Shown here: positions 21,928 through 30,050 of the stretch, in pieces
How the letters are laid out: each line of letters starts with the position of its first letter
Position numbering within the stretch: position 1 is the stretch's first letter
Source: DASUPK01 sp035456265
GTDB lineage: Bacteria; Actinomycetota; Thermoleophilia; Solirubrobacterales; 70-9
NCBI GenBank assembly: GCA_035456265.1
Contig: DATIDP010000218.1
Span: forward strand, 1 to 31,602
Direction: 5' to 3'
DNA length: 31,602 nt
Made by a program: the position numbers and the translations under genes
Notes under the pieces: model-generated
Databases searched by the model: none
Told to the model about the DNA's origin: nothing
Seen by the model: only the letters and a program-made list of their open reading frames with translations

Positions 21928-23721
21928 CTATCCCTTTCCGCCCCCGCTTCTCGCGGAGATCCCCAGCTCCCGCAGCTGGCGCTCATCGACCGGCGCGGGG
22001 GCGCCGGTCAGCGGATCCGCTCCCGATGCGGTCTTCGGGAACGCGATCACGTCCCTGATCGACTCGGTGCCCTGCAGCAACGCGACCATTCGGTCCAGGC
22101 CGTAGGCGATGCCGCCATGCGGCGGGGCGCCATAACGAAGCGCGCCGAGGAGGAAGCCGAAGCGCTCCTCGGCCTCCTGCTCCGCAATACCGATCGCTGC
22201 GAACACCTCGCGCTGCACCTCGGGGTCGCTGATACGGATCGAACCCCCACCAATTTCCCATCCGTTCCAGACGACGTCATATGCCTTCGCGCGCGCGGCG
22301 CCCGGATCGTCGGGATCGAACTCGCCGTCGGGCGAGGTGAACGGGTGGTTGTGCGGGTCCCAGCGCTCCTCGTCGTGCGCCCAGCCGAGCAGCGGCCAGT
22401 CGACGATCCAGGCGAGCTCGTTCGCCTCCGGATCGATCAGGCCGAGGCGCTCGCCGAGCCGGCGCCGCAGCTCGCCGAGAACCTCAGCCGAAAGGAGCGG
22501 CTGATCGGCGACGATCAGCACCACGTCGCCCTCGCTCGCGCCGAGCTGCTCGTTGGCGGCGGCGATCTCCTCCGCCGAGAGGAACTTCGCGACCGGGGAG
22601 CGCCAGCCGTCCTTCTCGGCGACCGCCCAGACCAGCCCCTTGGCGCCGAGGTCGGTCGCCTCTGCGACGAGGCCGTCGAGGTCCGCCCGCGACATCTCCC
22701 GGCGGCCCGCGTTCAGGCCGCGGACCACCGCCCCGCCCTCGATCGCCTGCCTGAAGGCGTTGAACTGCGAGCCGCGGAACACCTCGGTCAGCTCGTGGAG
22801 CTCGAGGCCAAAGCGGAGGTCGGGCTTGTCGCTGCCATAACGGGCGATCGCCTCGTCGTAGGGGATCTTCCGCATCGGCAGCTCGACCTCGACGCCGCAC
22901 TTCCCGAGCACGTGAGCCAGGAGGCGCTCGTTCAGGTCGATCACGTCCTCGGTGTCGACGAAGGACATCTCGATGTCCAGCTGCGTGAAGTCCGGTTGCC
23001 GGTCCGCGCGCAGGTCCTCATCCCTGAAGCACCGCGCGATCTGAAAATAGCGCTCGAAGCCGCCGATCATGAGCAGCTGCTTGAAGAGCTGGGGAGACTG
23101 CGGCAGCGCGTAGAACGACCCGGGCTGGAGCCGGCTCGGCACCAGGAAGTCCCGGGCTCCCTCGGGCGTGGAGCGGGTCAGGATCGGGGTCTCGATCTCG
23201 ACGAAGCCCTCGCCCGAGAGGAACTCGCGCATCGCCGAGGCCACCCTGTGGCGCAGCTCGAGCCCCTTCCTCATCCGGTCCCGGCGCAGATCGAGATAGC
23301 GGTAGCGAAGCCGCGTCTCCTCGCTCACCTCGCCCGAGAACGACTCGATCTCGAAGGGCGGCGTCTCCGCGTCCGAGAGCAGCCGCGCGTCCCTGACACG
23401 AACCTCGACCTCGCCGGTCGGCAGGTCCTTGTTGACCGTCTCCGGTGAGCGCCTGACCACCGGACCGGCAGCGGTGATCACGTCCTCGGAGCGCAGCCTG
23501 TGCCCCAGCTCGAACGCCTCCCCCGCCTCGTCGGGGTTGAAGACCAGCTGCACGAGGCCGGTGCGGTCGCGAAGGTCGATGAAGACGAGGCCTCCGTGGT
23601 CGCGGCGGCGATGCACCCAGCCGGCGACGCGCACCTCCGAGTCGACGCGGTCGCTCAGCACCTGGCCGCACCAGGTGTCTCGGTACTCGTTGGCCCGCAG
23701 AGCGGGGAATCCGACGCTCAT
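21928..23721 (-). CDS. aspS: Aspartyl-tRNA synthetase
   Basis: A 597-residue bacterial-type AspRS, the usual length with an internal GAD insertion domain. The N-terminal OB-fold anticodon-binding domain includes VRVAGWVHRRRDHGG and FIDLRDRTGLVQLV. Class II motif 2 reads FRDEDLRADRQPDFTQLD. Motif 3 reads GGIAYGLDRMVALL near the C-terminus. It charges tRNA-Asp in the cytosol. Whether it also charges tRNA-Asn (non-discriminating form) cannot be told from the window. The ATG at 23721 is 61 nt after hisS, with no strong ribosome-binding site at normal spacing. The GH3 gene starts 4 nt after its stop, so those two are probably co-transcribed. Confidence 0.98.
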   Translation of the reverse strand: MSVGFPALRANEYRDTWCGQVLSDRVDSEVRVAGWVHRRRDHGGLVFIDLRDRTGLVQLVFNPDEAGEAFELGHRLRSEDVITAAGPVVRRSPETVNKDLPTGEVEVRVRDARLLSDAETPPFEIESFSGEVSEETRLRYRYLDLRRDRMRKGLELRHRVASAMREFLSGEGFVEIETPILTRSTPEGARDFLVPSRLQPGSFYALPQSPQLFKQLLMIGGFERYFQIARCFRDEDLRADRQPDFTQLDIEMSFVDTEDVIDLNERLLAHVLGKCGVEVELPMRKIPYDEAIARYGSDKPDLRFGLELHELTEVFRGSQFNAFRQAIEGGAVVRGLNAGRREMSRADLDGLVAEATDLGAKGLVWAVAEKDGWRSPVAKFLSAEEIAAANEQLGASEGDVVLIVADQPLLSAEVLGELRRRLGERLGLIDPEANELAWIVDWPLLGWAHDEERWDPHNHPFTSPDGEFDPDDPGAARAKAYDVVWNGWEIGGGSIRISDPEVQREVFAAIGIAEQEAEERFGFLLGALRYGAPPHGGIAYGLDRMVALLQGTESIRDVIAFPKTASGADPLTGAPAPVDERQLRELGISARSGGGKG

Positions 23722-23743
23722 CGCGGGGTGAGGCTCCCATAAA

Positions 23744-23784
23744 CGGGTCGCTCCTCGGCTTCGCCTGCGGGGCGCCCTCGCATC
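23744..23784 (-). repeat. Dispersed 41-bp element, copy B (immediately after hisS)
   Basis: It begins within the hisS stop codon (TGATGCGAGG...) and ends 22 nt before aspS. It matches the element after alaS (14664-14704) at 35 of 41 positions by eye. Here it is non-coding and fills most of the hisS-aspS gap. The relation of sequence to function is unknown. Confidence 0.6.
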
Positions 23785-25027
23785 ACGCGCGGACCTCCTC
23801 GGCGATCCGGGACGGGTCGACCTCCCGCTCCTCGCCCGAGGTCAGGTCGCGGAGCGTCGCCTTGCCGTCCCCCGCCAGGATCAGGGCGTAGCGCGCGCCG
23901 ACCCGGTCCGCCTGCTTCATCTGCCCCTTGGTCGCCCGGTCGGCGAGGTCGAGGTCGGCCGTGATGCCCGCGCGGCGCAACTCGGTGACCACGGCGAGGG
24001 CGCCGGCACGGCCGTCGGCCTCCGCGACGATGAAGACGCCCTCGCGCTCCCGCTCGGCCTCCGCCCTCCCCGCGTCCTCGAGGGCGAGTGCGATCCGGTC
24101 CACCCCCAGCGCCCAGCCGCAGGCCGCCGTCGCGGGGCCGCCGAGCTGCTCGATCAGCCCGTCGTAGCGGCCGCCTCCGCCGATCCCGGACTGTGCGCCG
24201 AGCCGCTCGCACTCGAACTCGAAGACGGTCCGGGTGTAGTAATCGAGCCCGCGGACGAGCGTCGGGTCCAGCTCGTAGTTGAGCCCGTTCTGGTCGAGCA
24301 GATGACGCACCCCGTCGAAATGCTCGGCGTCGGCCTGATCGAGGCGCTCGAGCAGGGTGGGGGCCTCGTCCATGATCCGGCGGGTTCCCTCATGGTCCGC
24401 GTCGAAGGCCCGGAGAGGATTGGCGTCGATGCGGTTGCGGACCTCCTCGGAGAGGTCGCCCTCATGGGAGCGCAGGTAGGCGCGAAGCTCGTCCAGGTAG
24501 GCATGCCGCGCTGCCGGGGTCCCGAGGCTGCCGATGCGGAGGCGGACGCCCTCGACGCCCAGCTCAGCGAGGATGTCGCTCGCCAGGACGATCATCTCGG
24601 CGTCGACCAGCGGCGAGTCGGAACCGATGGCCTCGGCGTCGATCTGGGTGAACTGGCGGTAGCGGCCTGCCTGCGGGCGCTCGTGGCGGAAGAAGGGGCC
24701 GTCGGTCCAGAGCTTGACCGGCTGCGCGCGCTTCTGCATGCCGTGCTCGAGGTAGGCCCGACAGATCGAGGCGGTCGCCTCCGGTCGCAGGGTGAGCGAG
24801 CGCCCGCCCTGGTCGGTGAAGGTGAACATCTGCTTCTGGACGATGTCGCTGGACTCCCCCACGCCCCGCGCGAACAACTCCGTGTCCTCGAACACGGGCG
24901 TTTCGATCCGCCCGTAGCCCGCCGCCTCGAGTGCTCGCCGCGCCGCGTCGTGAATACGGCGGCGAACCGGCCCCTGCTCCGGGAGGACGTCGAAGGTGCC
25001 CCTGGGGGCTTTGAACCGCTCGGCCAT
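23783..25027 (-). CDS. hisS: Histidyl-tRNA synthetase
   Basis: A 414-residue class II synthetase of normal length that charges tRNA-His. Visible motifs: TFDVLPEQ near the N-terminus, RYRQFTQIDAEAIGSD (motif 2 loop and histidine pocket), the HisRS-specific RGLDYYTRTVFE, motif 3 GWALGVDRIALAL and a C-terminal anticodon-binding domain ending near LILAGDGKATLRDL. ATG 25027 is preceded by TAGGCT with 6-nt spacing and no Shine-Dalgarno. The MBL-fold gene lies 19 nt upstream, as in mycobacteria. Confidence 0.98.
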   Translation of the reverse strand: MAERFKAPRGTFDVLPEQGPVRRRIHDAARRALEAAGYGRIETPVFEDTELFARGVGESSDIVQKQMFTFTDQGGRSLTLRPEATASICRAYLEHGMQKRAQPVKLWTDGPFFRHERPQAGRYRQFTQIDAEAIGSDSPLVDAEMIVLASDILAELGVEGVRLRIGSLGTPAARHAYLDELRAYLRSHEGDLSEEVRNRIDANPLRAFDADHEGTRRIMDEAPTLLERLDQADAEHFDGVRHLLDQNGLNYELDPTLVRGLDYYTRTVFEFECERLGAQSGIGGGGRYDGLIEQLGGPATAACGWALGVDRIALALEDAGRAEAEREREGVFIVAEADGRAGALAVVTELRRAGITADLDLADRATKGQMKQADRVGARYALILAGDGKATLRDLTSGEEREVDPSRIAEEVRA

Positions 25028-25039
25028 GTCGCGAGCCTA
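25025..25039 (-). promoter_or_regulatory. hisS leaderless promoter candidate (TAGGCT-N6-ATG)
   Basis: On the minus strand TAGGCT (25039-25034), a 6-nt spacer CGCGAC and the ATG. It occupies the whole 19-nt gap after the MBL gene, so hisS may be started separately as well as by read-through. Confidence 0.4.
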
Positions 25040-25046
25040 ACCGGCG

Positions 25047-25685
25047 CTAGCGCGCCAACTCGGCGAGGAACGGATTGGTGGCGCGCTCGGCGCCCAGGGT
25101 CGTGATCCCCATGTGGCCCGGGTAGACCGTCGTCTCCGGAGGATGCGACTCGACCAGCTTGCGGATCGACTCGAGCAGCGTCCCCCAGTCGCCCCCGGGC
25201 AGGTCGGTGCGCCCCACCGATCCCTGGAAGAGGACGTCTCCGGAGAAGATCGACGACTCGTCGGCGATCGAGTAGGTGACGTGGCCCGGGCTGTGGCCCG
25301 GGGTGAAGATCACGTCGATCTCCATCCCCGCCAGCTCGAGCTTCTCGCCGCCGCTCACGGTGTGGTCGGCGTCGTAGCTCTCGAAGGGCCCGAATCCGGG
25401 CCAGGGCACGAACGAGTTGATGTCGGCGAGGACCGGGGTCTCGATCTCCGGGCACCAGACCGGCGCACCGGTTGCCTTGGCGATCGGCGCGACCGCGCCG
25501 ATGTGGTCGAAGTGGGTGTGCGTGAGCAGGATGCCCTCGATCGTCACCCCGAGGTCATCGGCCGCGCTGAGGATGCGCGGCGCCTCGTCACCGGGGTCGA
25601 CGATCAGCGCGCGGTCCGAGTCGTCCTTCCGTAACAGGAAGCAGTTCTCGGCGATCTGGCCGACCGTGAACATGCGGACGTCCAT
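25047..25685 (-). CDS. MBL-fold metallo-hydrolase (glyoxalase II family)
   Basis: A 212-residue cytosolic metallo-beta-lactamase-fold hydrolase. The dinuclear metal site is complete: THTHFDH (H56, H58, D60, H61), H131 in PGHSPGH, D150 in SGDVLF and H191 in PGHMG. The length and the C-terminal TNPFL pattern match the short GloB-like hydrolases, which cleave thioesters such as S-lactoyl conjugates. The real substrate is unknown, because many actinobacteria use mycothiol or bacillithiol rather than glutathione. The ATG comes 3 nt after the preceding stop (TGAGCCATG) and hisS follows 19 nt later, a pairing also seen in mycobacteria. Confidence 0.9.
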   Translation of the reverse strand: MDVRMFTVGQIAENCFLLRKDDSDRALIVDPGDEAPRILSAADDLGVTIEGILLTHTHFDHIGAVAPIAKATGAPVWCPEIETPVLADINSFVPWPGFGPFESYDADHTVSGGEKLELAGMEIDVIFTPGHSPGHVTYSIADESSIFSGDVLFQGSVGRTDLPGGDWGTLLESIRKLVESHPPETTVYPGHMGITTLGAERATNPFLAELAR

Positions 25686-25688
25686 GGC

Positions 25689-26087
25689 TCAGCCCTCGGC
25701 GCCGGCGCGCTGCTGCTCGCGCTCGGCGCGCTTCTGCGCCTCCTTGCGGAGGTGGCGCTGGTAGAGGAACCGGTCGAGCGTGTAGGCCATCGGCACGTAG
25801 AAGCCGAGCATGAGGAATCCGACCAGAACCGCCACGGCGGGGTTCTGCCCGAAGAGGGCGAGGAGCGCGACGAAGAGGACCGCCGCGACGCCGCCTTTCT
25901 TCAGGGCGCTCGACCAGCTCGCCGGCTCCGGGACGCGCGGGCCGCCCTTCTTCTTGCCGGTGCGGTTCCTGGCCCGCGCCTGGGCCTCCGCGCGGCTCCG
26001 CGCCCGGCCGCGAGCGGGCCGACGGTCGATTCGCCCACCCTGGGTGCCGCGCTGCTTGCGACGGCGCTTCTTCTTCGTCTGGGCCAT
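25689..26087 (-). CDS. Small basic two-TM membrane protein, unknown function
   Basis: 132 residues. The first 50 are extremely Lys/Arg-rich (KKKRRRKQR, then RRPARGRARSR) and could bind nucleic acid or acidic lipids. Two TM helices follow at about 65-80 and 84-104, then a charged, probably helical C-tail (109-129) rich in Arg, Glu and Gln. Both ends should face the cytosol. No family was recognised. ATG 26087 is preceded by TAGCCT with an 8-nt spacer. Its stop is 3 nt before the MBL gene start, so the two are likely co-expressed. The function is unknown. Confidence 0.8.
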   Translation of the reverse strand: MAQTKKKRRRKQRGTQGGRIDRRPARGRARSRAEAQARARNRTGKKKGGPRVPEPASWSSALKKGGVAAVLFVALLALFGQNPAVAVLVGFLMLGFYVPMAYTLDRFLYQRHLRKEAQKRAEREQQRAGAEG

Positions 26088-26101
26088 CGAAGGGGAGGCT
26101 A
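26085..26101 (-). promoter_or_regulatory. Leaderless promoter candidate for the two-TM protein / MBL genes (TAGCCT-N8-ATG)
   Basis: On the minus strand TAGCCT (26101-26096), the spacer CCCCTTCG and the ATG. It falls in the 19-nt gap after the formimidoyltransferase stop. Confidence 0.35.
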
Positions 26102-26106
26102 GTGCA

Positions 26107-27012
26107 CTACTCGAGGACGTTCTCGATCACGTCCCGTCTGGGGTCGAAGCCCTTGATCGGGACGTCCTCCGGGTAGTTCTCGAAGGCCGCCTCCGGTGCC
26201 AGCCCGACGAGCTCGGCCTCGACCGGCTTGGCGCCGTGCTCGGCGGCGAGCCGCTTGATCTCGGACACCACCACCGCAAGGGGCACGGCAATCGGATCGT
26301 GCACGTTGATGGACACCTGGCACTGCCCGCTGTCGCGCGGCAGCCCGAGCGCCCTCACGCCGGCGAGCCCGCCGCCCGCCTCCCGCAGCCCCGCCGCCAC
26401 GGCCCGGGCGATCTCGGGATTGGGGGTGTCGAGCTCGACGTTGAACGCGACCAGCGGTTCTCGCGCGGTCACCAGGGTCGCGCCGGCGGTCGGGTGCGGC
26501 TCCGAGGGGCCCAGGTCCGGCTCGAGCTCGCCGGACTTCATCCGCCGGGCCAGCTCAGTCGGCCCGCCCTGCCGAAAGTACGCCCGCTCGACCCGCTCCG
26601 GGGTCGTCGCCAGCTCGCCATAGAAGAAGACGGGGAGGCCCAGGCCCGCGATTCGCTCGGCGACCTCCCGTGCGGCCGACCGCGCGTCGTCGTGGCGGTC
26701 CTCCTCCTGCCAGACGACCGGGCAGACGTCGAGCGCGCCGATGTGCGGGTGGAGTCCCCTGTAGCTGCGCAGGTCGATCACGTTGAGCGCCTCCTGCGCG
26801 CCGGCCGCCAGCGCATCCACCAGCCGGTCCGGCTCCGCCGCGATCGTGAAGACGCAGCGGTTGTGCTCGGAGTCGAAATGGCGGTTCAGGACCCTCGCGC
26901 AGCCGGCGAGGGTCGCCTCGAGCGTCCCGATCACCCTCTCGCTGCGACCCTCGGAGAAGTTGGGGACCGCGACCAGTGGCAGCCGGCCCCAGTCGGCGCT
27001 CGCCTCGCTCAC
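26107..27012 (-). CDS. ftcD: Glutamate formimidoyltransferase (FTCD N-terminal type)
   Basis: A 301-residue protein matching the formiminotransferase half of FTCD without the cyclodeaminase domain. It transfers the formimino group between N-formimino-L-glutamate and tetrahydrofolate, the last part of one histidine-degradation route. Landmarks are VPNFSEGR (16-23), the catalytic-His region RGLHPHIGALDVCP (85-98; H88 is the likely catalytic His) and a second subdomain with SINVHDP. The frame is open to 28461, but the start is GTG 27012, which overlaps the aminopeptidase stop as GTGA. No other hut gene is in the window, so the enzyme may serve one-carbon supply. Confidence 0.93.
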   Translation of the reverse strand: MSEASADWGRLPLVAVPNFSEGRSERVIGTLEATLAGCARVLNRHFDSEHNRCVFTIAAEPDRLVDALAAGAQEALNVIDLRSYRGLHPHIGALDVCPVVWQEEDRHDDARSAAREVAERIAGLGLPVFFYGELATTPERVERAYFRQGGPTELARRMKSGELEPDLGPSEPHPTAGATLVTAREPLVAFNVELDTPNPEIARAVAAGLREAGGGLAGVRALGLPRDSGQCQVSINVHDPIAVPLAVVVSEIKRLAAEHGAKPVEAELVGLAPEAAFENYPEDVPIKGFDPRRDVIENVLE

Positions 27013-27956
27013 CGGACCAGCAGCTCTCCGTCCCGCACGATCGCCTTGCCGTCCAGCTCCACCGTCGGCCTCATCACGATGCAGTCGAGATGAACCGGCA
27101 CCTGGACGGTCCCGCCGATCCCCGCGGAGGCGCCGAAGGCGACGTGGCAGGTGCCCGCGATCTTCTCGTCCTCGAGGATCTCGCCGGTCAGGATCGCCCG
27201 CTCGTTCGTGCCGATGCCGAGCTCGGCGATGTTCGTCCCTTCCTCGCCGTGAGCGGTGAGCAGCTCCATGAACGCCATGCCCTGGCCCCCGCGTGCCGAC
27301 GTCAGGTGGCCGCCCTCGACCACCAGTTCGACGGGCTCCTCCACCAGGCCGATCCCGGCCAGCGAGCCGTCGACCACCAGCGTGCCCTCGCCGCCCGCAG
27401 GCGAGAGGAACCCCTCGCCGCAGGGCAGGTTCCCGAACGCTCCCGGTTCGGTGAGCTCGCCCGCGTCGGGGATCGCCTCGCGCCCGGAGATGTCGAGGCG
27501 GAGGTCGGTGCCGTTTGCGTCGGTGACGCGCGCCTCGGCGGCGCGGTCGAGCGCCTCGGCGACCGCATGGCCCTTGCGGCGCAGCCCCTCCATGTCGGCG
27601 CTCATCACCCGCGCCAGCATCTCCTCGGTGACGCCCGGCAGTGTCGCGCAGCGCGCCCCGGCGTCGGTGGCGTGCTTGCGAGCGGCGGTGTGAGAGAGCG
27701 ACTGGATGGTGGGCGCCATGAGCACGTCGGCGGCGGCCATCGCCTCCGCGACGGTCCGCGGCGGCTCGGCGCCGTGTGAGGGGCGTTCGGAGATCACCGT
27801 GAGCACCGCGTCGGCCCCCGCCTCCGCCGCCGCCCCGCGAAGCCGCTCGCCGACCCGCTGCGTCGCGGGATTGCAGATGACGAGAGCCTCCTCTCCCTCC
27901 TTCACTGCGAGGCATTCGTGCACGACGGCATGGACCGCGCGATCCAGATCGTCCAT
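27009..27956 (-). CDS. M29-like aminopeptidase (aminopeptidase T/AmpS-related, COG2309 type)
   Basis: 315 residues from ATG 27956, which opens with MDDLDRAVHAVVHECL; the upstream in-frame extension has no support. Putative dinuclear-metal ligands of the M29 family are recognisable: E181 (NLPCGEGF), E245 (AELGIGTN), H271 (GTCHVAFG), H289 and D291 (VHLDC). The block LTGEILEDEKIAGT is characteristic. It is shorter than the roughly 410-residue AmpS/AmpT, so it is a reduced relative. It would release N-terminal residues from cytosolic peptides. It heads a two-gene unit with the formimidoyltransferase and is divergent from livH. The TAGGGT 8 nt upstream suggests a leaderless mRNA, though AGGGTGG could also be read as a weak Shine-Dalgarno. 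Confidence 0.85.
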   Translation of the reverse strand: MDDLDRAVHAVVHECLAVKEGEEALVICNPATQRVGERLRGAAAEAGADAVLTVISERPSHGAEPPRTVAEAMAAADVLMAPTIQSLSHTAARKHATDAGARCATLPGVTEEMLARVMSADMEGLRRKGHAVAEALDRAAEARVTDANGTDLRLDISGREAIPDAGELTEPGAFGNLPCGEGFLSPAGGEGTLVVDGSLAGIGLVEEPVELVVEGGHLTSARGGQGMAFMELLTAHGEEGTNIAELGIGTNERAILTGEILEDEKIAGTCHVAFGASAGIGGTVQVPVHLDCIVMRPTVELDGKAIVRDGELLVR

Positions 27957-28053
27957 CGGCAGCCACCCTAGATGACTCTCGCGACTCCCCCCTTCGGGGG
28001 TCTCGGCGGTTCCGATGTGTACGAGACCCCGCCTCGCGGATATGTTCCTGGGC
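27957..28053. promoter_or_regulatory. Divergent promoter region between the aminopeptidase gene and livH
   Basis: A 97-nt region with a candidate on each strand. Minus: TAGGGT (27970-27965), then 8 nt and the aminopeptidase ATG. Plus: TATGTT (28041-28046), then CCTGGGC and the livH ATG at 28054. A C5/G5 stem lies between (27987-28000). Both candidates have the spacing of leaderless starts. Neither has a strong -35. Confidence 0.45.
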
Positions 28054-29061
28054 ATGGAGGCCGGTCAGGTGGCCGAGCCGGTGCCGTCCGCGATGGGCGA
28101 GCGGCTGAAGGAGAGCTTGCGACGACCATGGGTCGCCGCCGTCTTGGTGATCGCGGTGATCTTCCTCGCCCTGGTCATCAGCCACGGCCTGCACGCCGTC
28201 GCGCAGACCGGTCTGAACGGGCTCTCCCTCGGTGCGATCTACGCCCTCGGCGCCGTCGGGCTCACCCTGGTCTACGGGATCCTCAAGCTCGTCAACTTCG
28301 CCCAGGGCGATTTCCTCACGTTCGGGGCGTACATGGCCTACCTGGTGAACGTCACCTGGGGCATGCCGCTGGTCATCGGGATCTTCTGGGCGATGGTGGC
28401 GACCGCGCTCCTCGGCCTGCTGTTCGAGCGCGTCCTCTGGGGGCCGATGCGCGCCAAGCATGCCGGCTTCCTGCAGCTGATCCTGATGTCGATCGGGCTC
28501 GCGTTCCTGCTGCGGGCGATCATTCAGTGGTTCTGGAGCACCGACATCCGGGTCCTCGACGTGGACACCACCAGCACCGTCGAGTTCCTCGGCCTGCGGA
28601 TCGGGCAGACGCAGCTGATCGTGGTGATCGTCGGAGCCGTCGTCATCGTGGCGATCGGGCTGATGCTGCGGCTCACCTTGCTCGGCAAGCGAATGCGAGC
28701 CCTCTCCGACGACCTCGAGCTCGCCGAGACGGCCGGGATCGACACTCGCCGGGTGATCAACTACACCTGGATCTTCGCCGGCGCCCTCGCGGGGCTGGCC
28801 GGGGTCCTCGCCGCCGCCACCACCAACCTCCGGCCCGAGCTCGGCTTCGAGCTGCTCCTGCCGATCTTTGCCGCGGTCATCCTCGGCGGCATAGGTGACG
28901 CCTTCGGGGCGCTCGCCGCAGGAATGGTGATCGGCGTGATGACCGAGTGGTCGACGCTCGTGATCGACGCTCGCTGGAAGACGGCGGTCGGCTTCCTCGT
29001 GCTGATCGTCGTCCTGATCGTCCGGCCGCAGGGCATCTTCGGGAAGGCCAAGGCGATATGA
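28054..29061 (+). CDS. livH: Branched-chain amino-acid ABC permease, LivH type
   Basis: 335 residues from ATG 28054; in-frame ATGs at 28015 and 28042 are alternatives. TATGTT exactly 7 nt before 28054 favours this start. The family core is clear: LNGLSLGAIYALGAVGLTLVYGILKLVNFAQGDF in the first TM block (split here for reference), a coupling loop near GKRMRALSDDLELAETAGID, and the ending FLVLIVVLIVRPQGIFG. It forms the membrane channel with LivM. It is the first gene of a plus-strand livHMGF operon; the livM start overlaps its stop as ATGA. Confidence 0.94.
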   Translation: MEAGQVAEPVPSAMGERLKESLRRPWVAAVLVIAVIFLALVISHGLHAVAQTGLNGLSLGAIYALGAVGLTLVYGILKLVNFAQGDFLTFGAYMAYLVNVTWGMPLVIGIFWAMVATALLGLLFERVLWGPMRAKHAGFLQLILMSIGLAFLLRAIIQWFWSTDIRVLDVDTTSTVEFLGLRIGQTQLIVVIVGAVVIVAIGLMLRLTLLGKRMRALSDDLELAETAGIDTRRVINYTWIFAGALAGLAGVLAAATTNLRPELGFELLLPIFAAVILGGIGDAFGALAAGMVIGVMTEWSTLVIDARWKTAVGFLVLIVVLIVRPQGIFGKAKAI

Positions 29062-30050
29062 CGCTCGCGGTCACGCTGGAGGCGCTCACCAATACGAGCT
29101 TCTGGATCAGCGTCGGCGTGCTCGCGGGCACCTACGCGATCGTCGCTCTCGGGCTGCAGCTCAACACGGGTTTCACCGGGATCGTCAACTTCGGGCAGGC
29201 GGCCTTCATGGCGATCGGCGCGTACACGATGGCCATCCTCGTGCTGAACGCGGGGTTCTCGTTCTGGCTCTCGCTGCCGTGCGCCGTGGCCGTGACGATG
29301 CTCTTCGGCGTGATCGTCGGCCTGCCGTCGCTGCGCCTGCGAGCCGACTACTTCGCGATCGTCACGATCGCGATGGCCGAGGTGGTGCGGCTGTTCGCAC
29401 AGAACGCCCGCGGGCTGACGGGCGGCAACCAGGGGCTGTTCTGCGATCTGGACAACCCGTCGAATTGCTACACGAACGCATGGCGGGACCTCTCGGACCA
29501 CATCAACAACTTCGTCTCCAACTTCTGGGGCGACCCCGACTCGCTCTTCCCGCTGCTGCTCGTCATCTGGGTCACCGTCGGGATATCCATCTTCCTACTC
29601 AGGCGCCTGCAGCGCACCCCCTGGGGACGCGTCCTGCGGGCAATTCGCGAAGACGAGGACGCGGCGCAGGCACTCGGGAAGAACACGCTGGTCTTCAAGC
29701 TCCAGTCGCTCGCGATCTCGGCGTGCCTGGGCGCGATCGCCGGCTTCTTCCTCGCCCTCAACCTGGCCACCGTCCACCCGCTCGACTTCGAGCCCCTCGT
29801 GACCTTCTTCGCCTTCAGCGTGCTGATTCTCGGCGGGATAGGCAGCTACCGCGGGGTCGCCGTCGGCGCCGTCCTCTTCTGGTTCGTTCTCGAGGGCACC
29901 CGGTTCATCGACCTGCCTGACCCGCCCTTCACCGAAACCCGCATCGCGGCGATCCGCCTGGCCATCACGGGCCTGGTCCTGATCGGCCTGATGGCCTTCA
30001 GGCCACAGGGGCTGTTCGGGAAGCGCGAGGAGATGGTCCTCGGTGAATGA
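29058..30050 (+). CDS. livM: Branched-chain amino-acid ABC permease, LivM type
   Basis: 330 residues from ATG 29058 (ATGA overlap with livH); the upstream open frame is antisense or out-of-frame read-through of livH. Family landmarks are LNTGFTGIVNFGQAAFMAIG, a large polar extracytoplasmic loop (about 124-160, with two Cys), the coupling loop GRVLRAIREDEDAAQALGK and the ending AFRPQGLFGKREEM. It partners LivH. The loop between CDLDNPSNCYTN and the next TM is long and acidic. The end overlaps livG by 8 nt. Confidence 0.94.
   Translation: MTLAVTLEALTNTSFWISVGVLAGTYAIVALGLQLNTGFTGIVNFGQAAFMAIGAYTMAILVLNAGFSFWLSLPCAVAVTMLFGVIVGLPSLRLRADYFAIVTIAMAEVVRLFAQNARGLTGGNQGLFCDLDNPSNCYTNAWRDLSDHINNFVSNFWGDPDSLFPLLLVIWVTVGISIFLLRRLQRTPWGRVLRAIREDEDAAQALGKNTLVFKLQSLAISACLGAIAGFFLALNLATVHPLDFEPLVTFFAFSVLILGGIGSYRGVAVGAVLFWFVLEGTRFIDLPDPPFTETRIAAIRLAITGLVLIGLMAFRPQGLFGKREEMVLGE

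Noticed and set aside
26100..26109. Perfect 10-bp palindrome TAGTGCACTA at the formimidoyltransferase stop codon
   Set aside because: Single short palindrome formed by the stop codon and flanking bases; no second copy or supporting context.
27987..28000. C5/G5 hairpin in the divergent aminopeptidase-livH region as a terminator
   Set aside because: No U-tract on either side and no gene ends there; kept only as a remark in the promoter entry.
27013..28461. Apparent long N-terminal extension of the formimidoyltransferase
   Set aside because: It is the aminopeptidase gene and upstream region in another frame; GTG 27012 with the GTGA overlap fits the family length.
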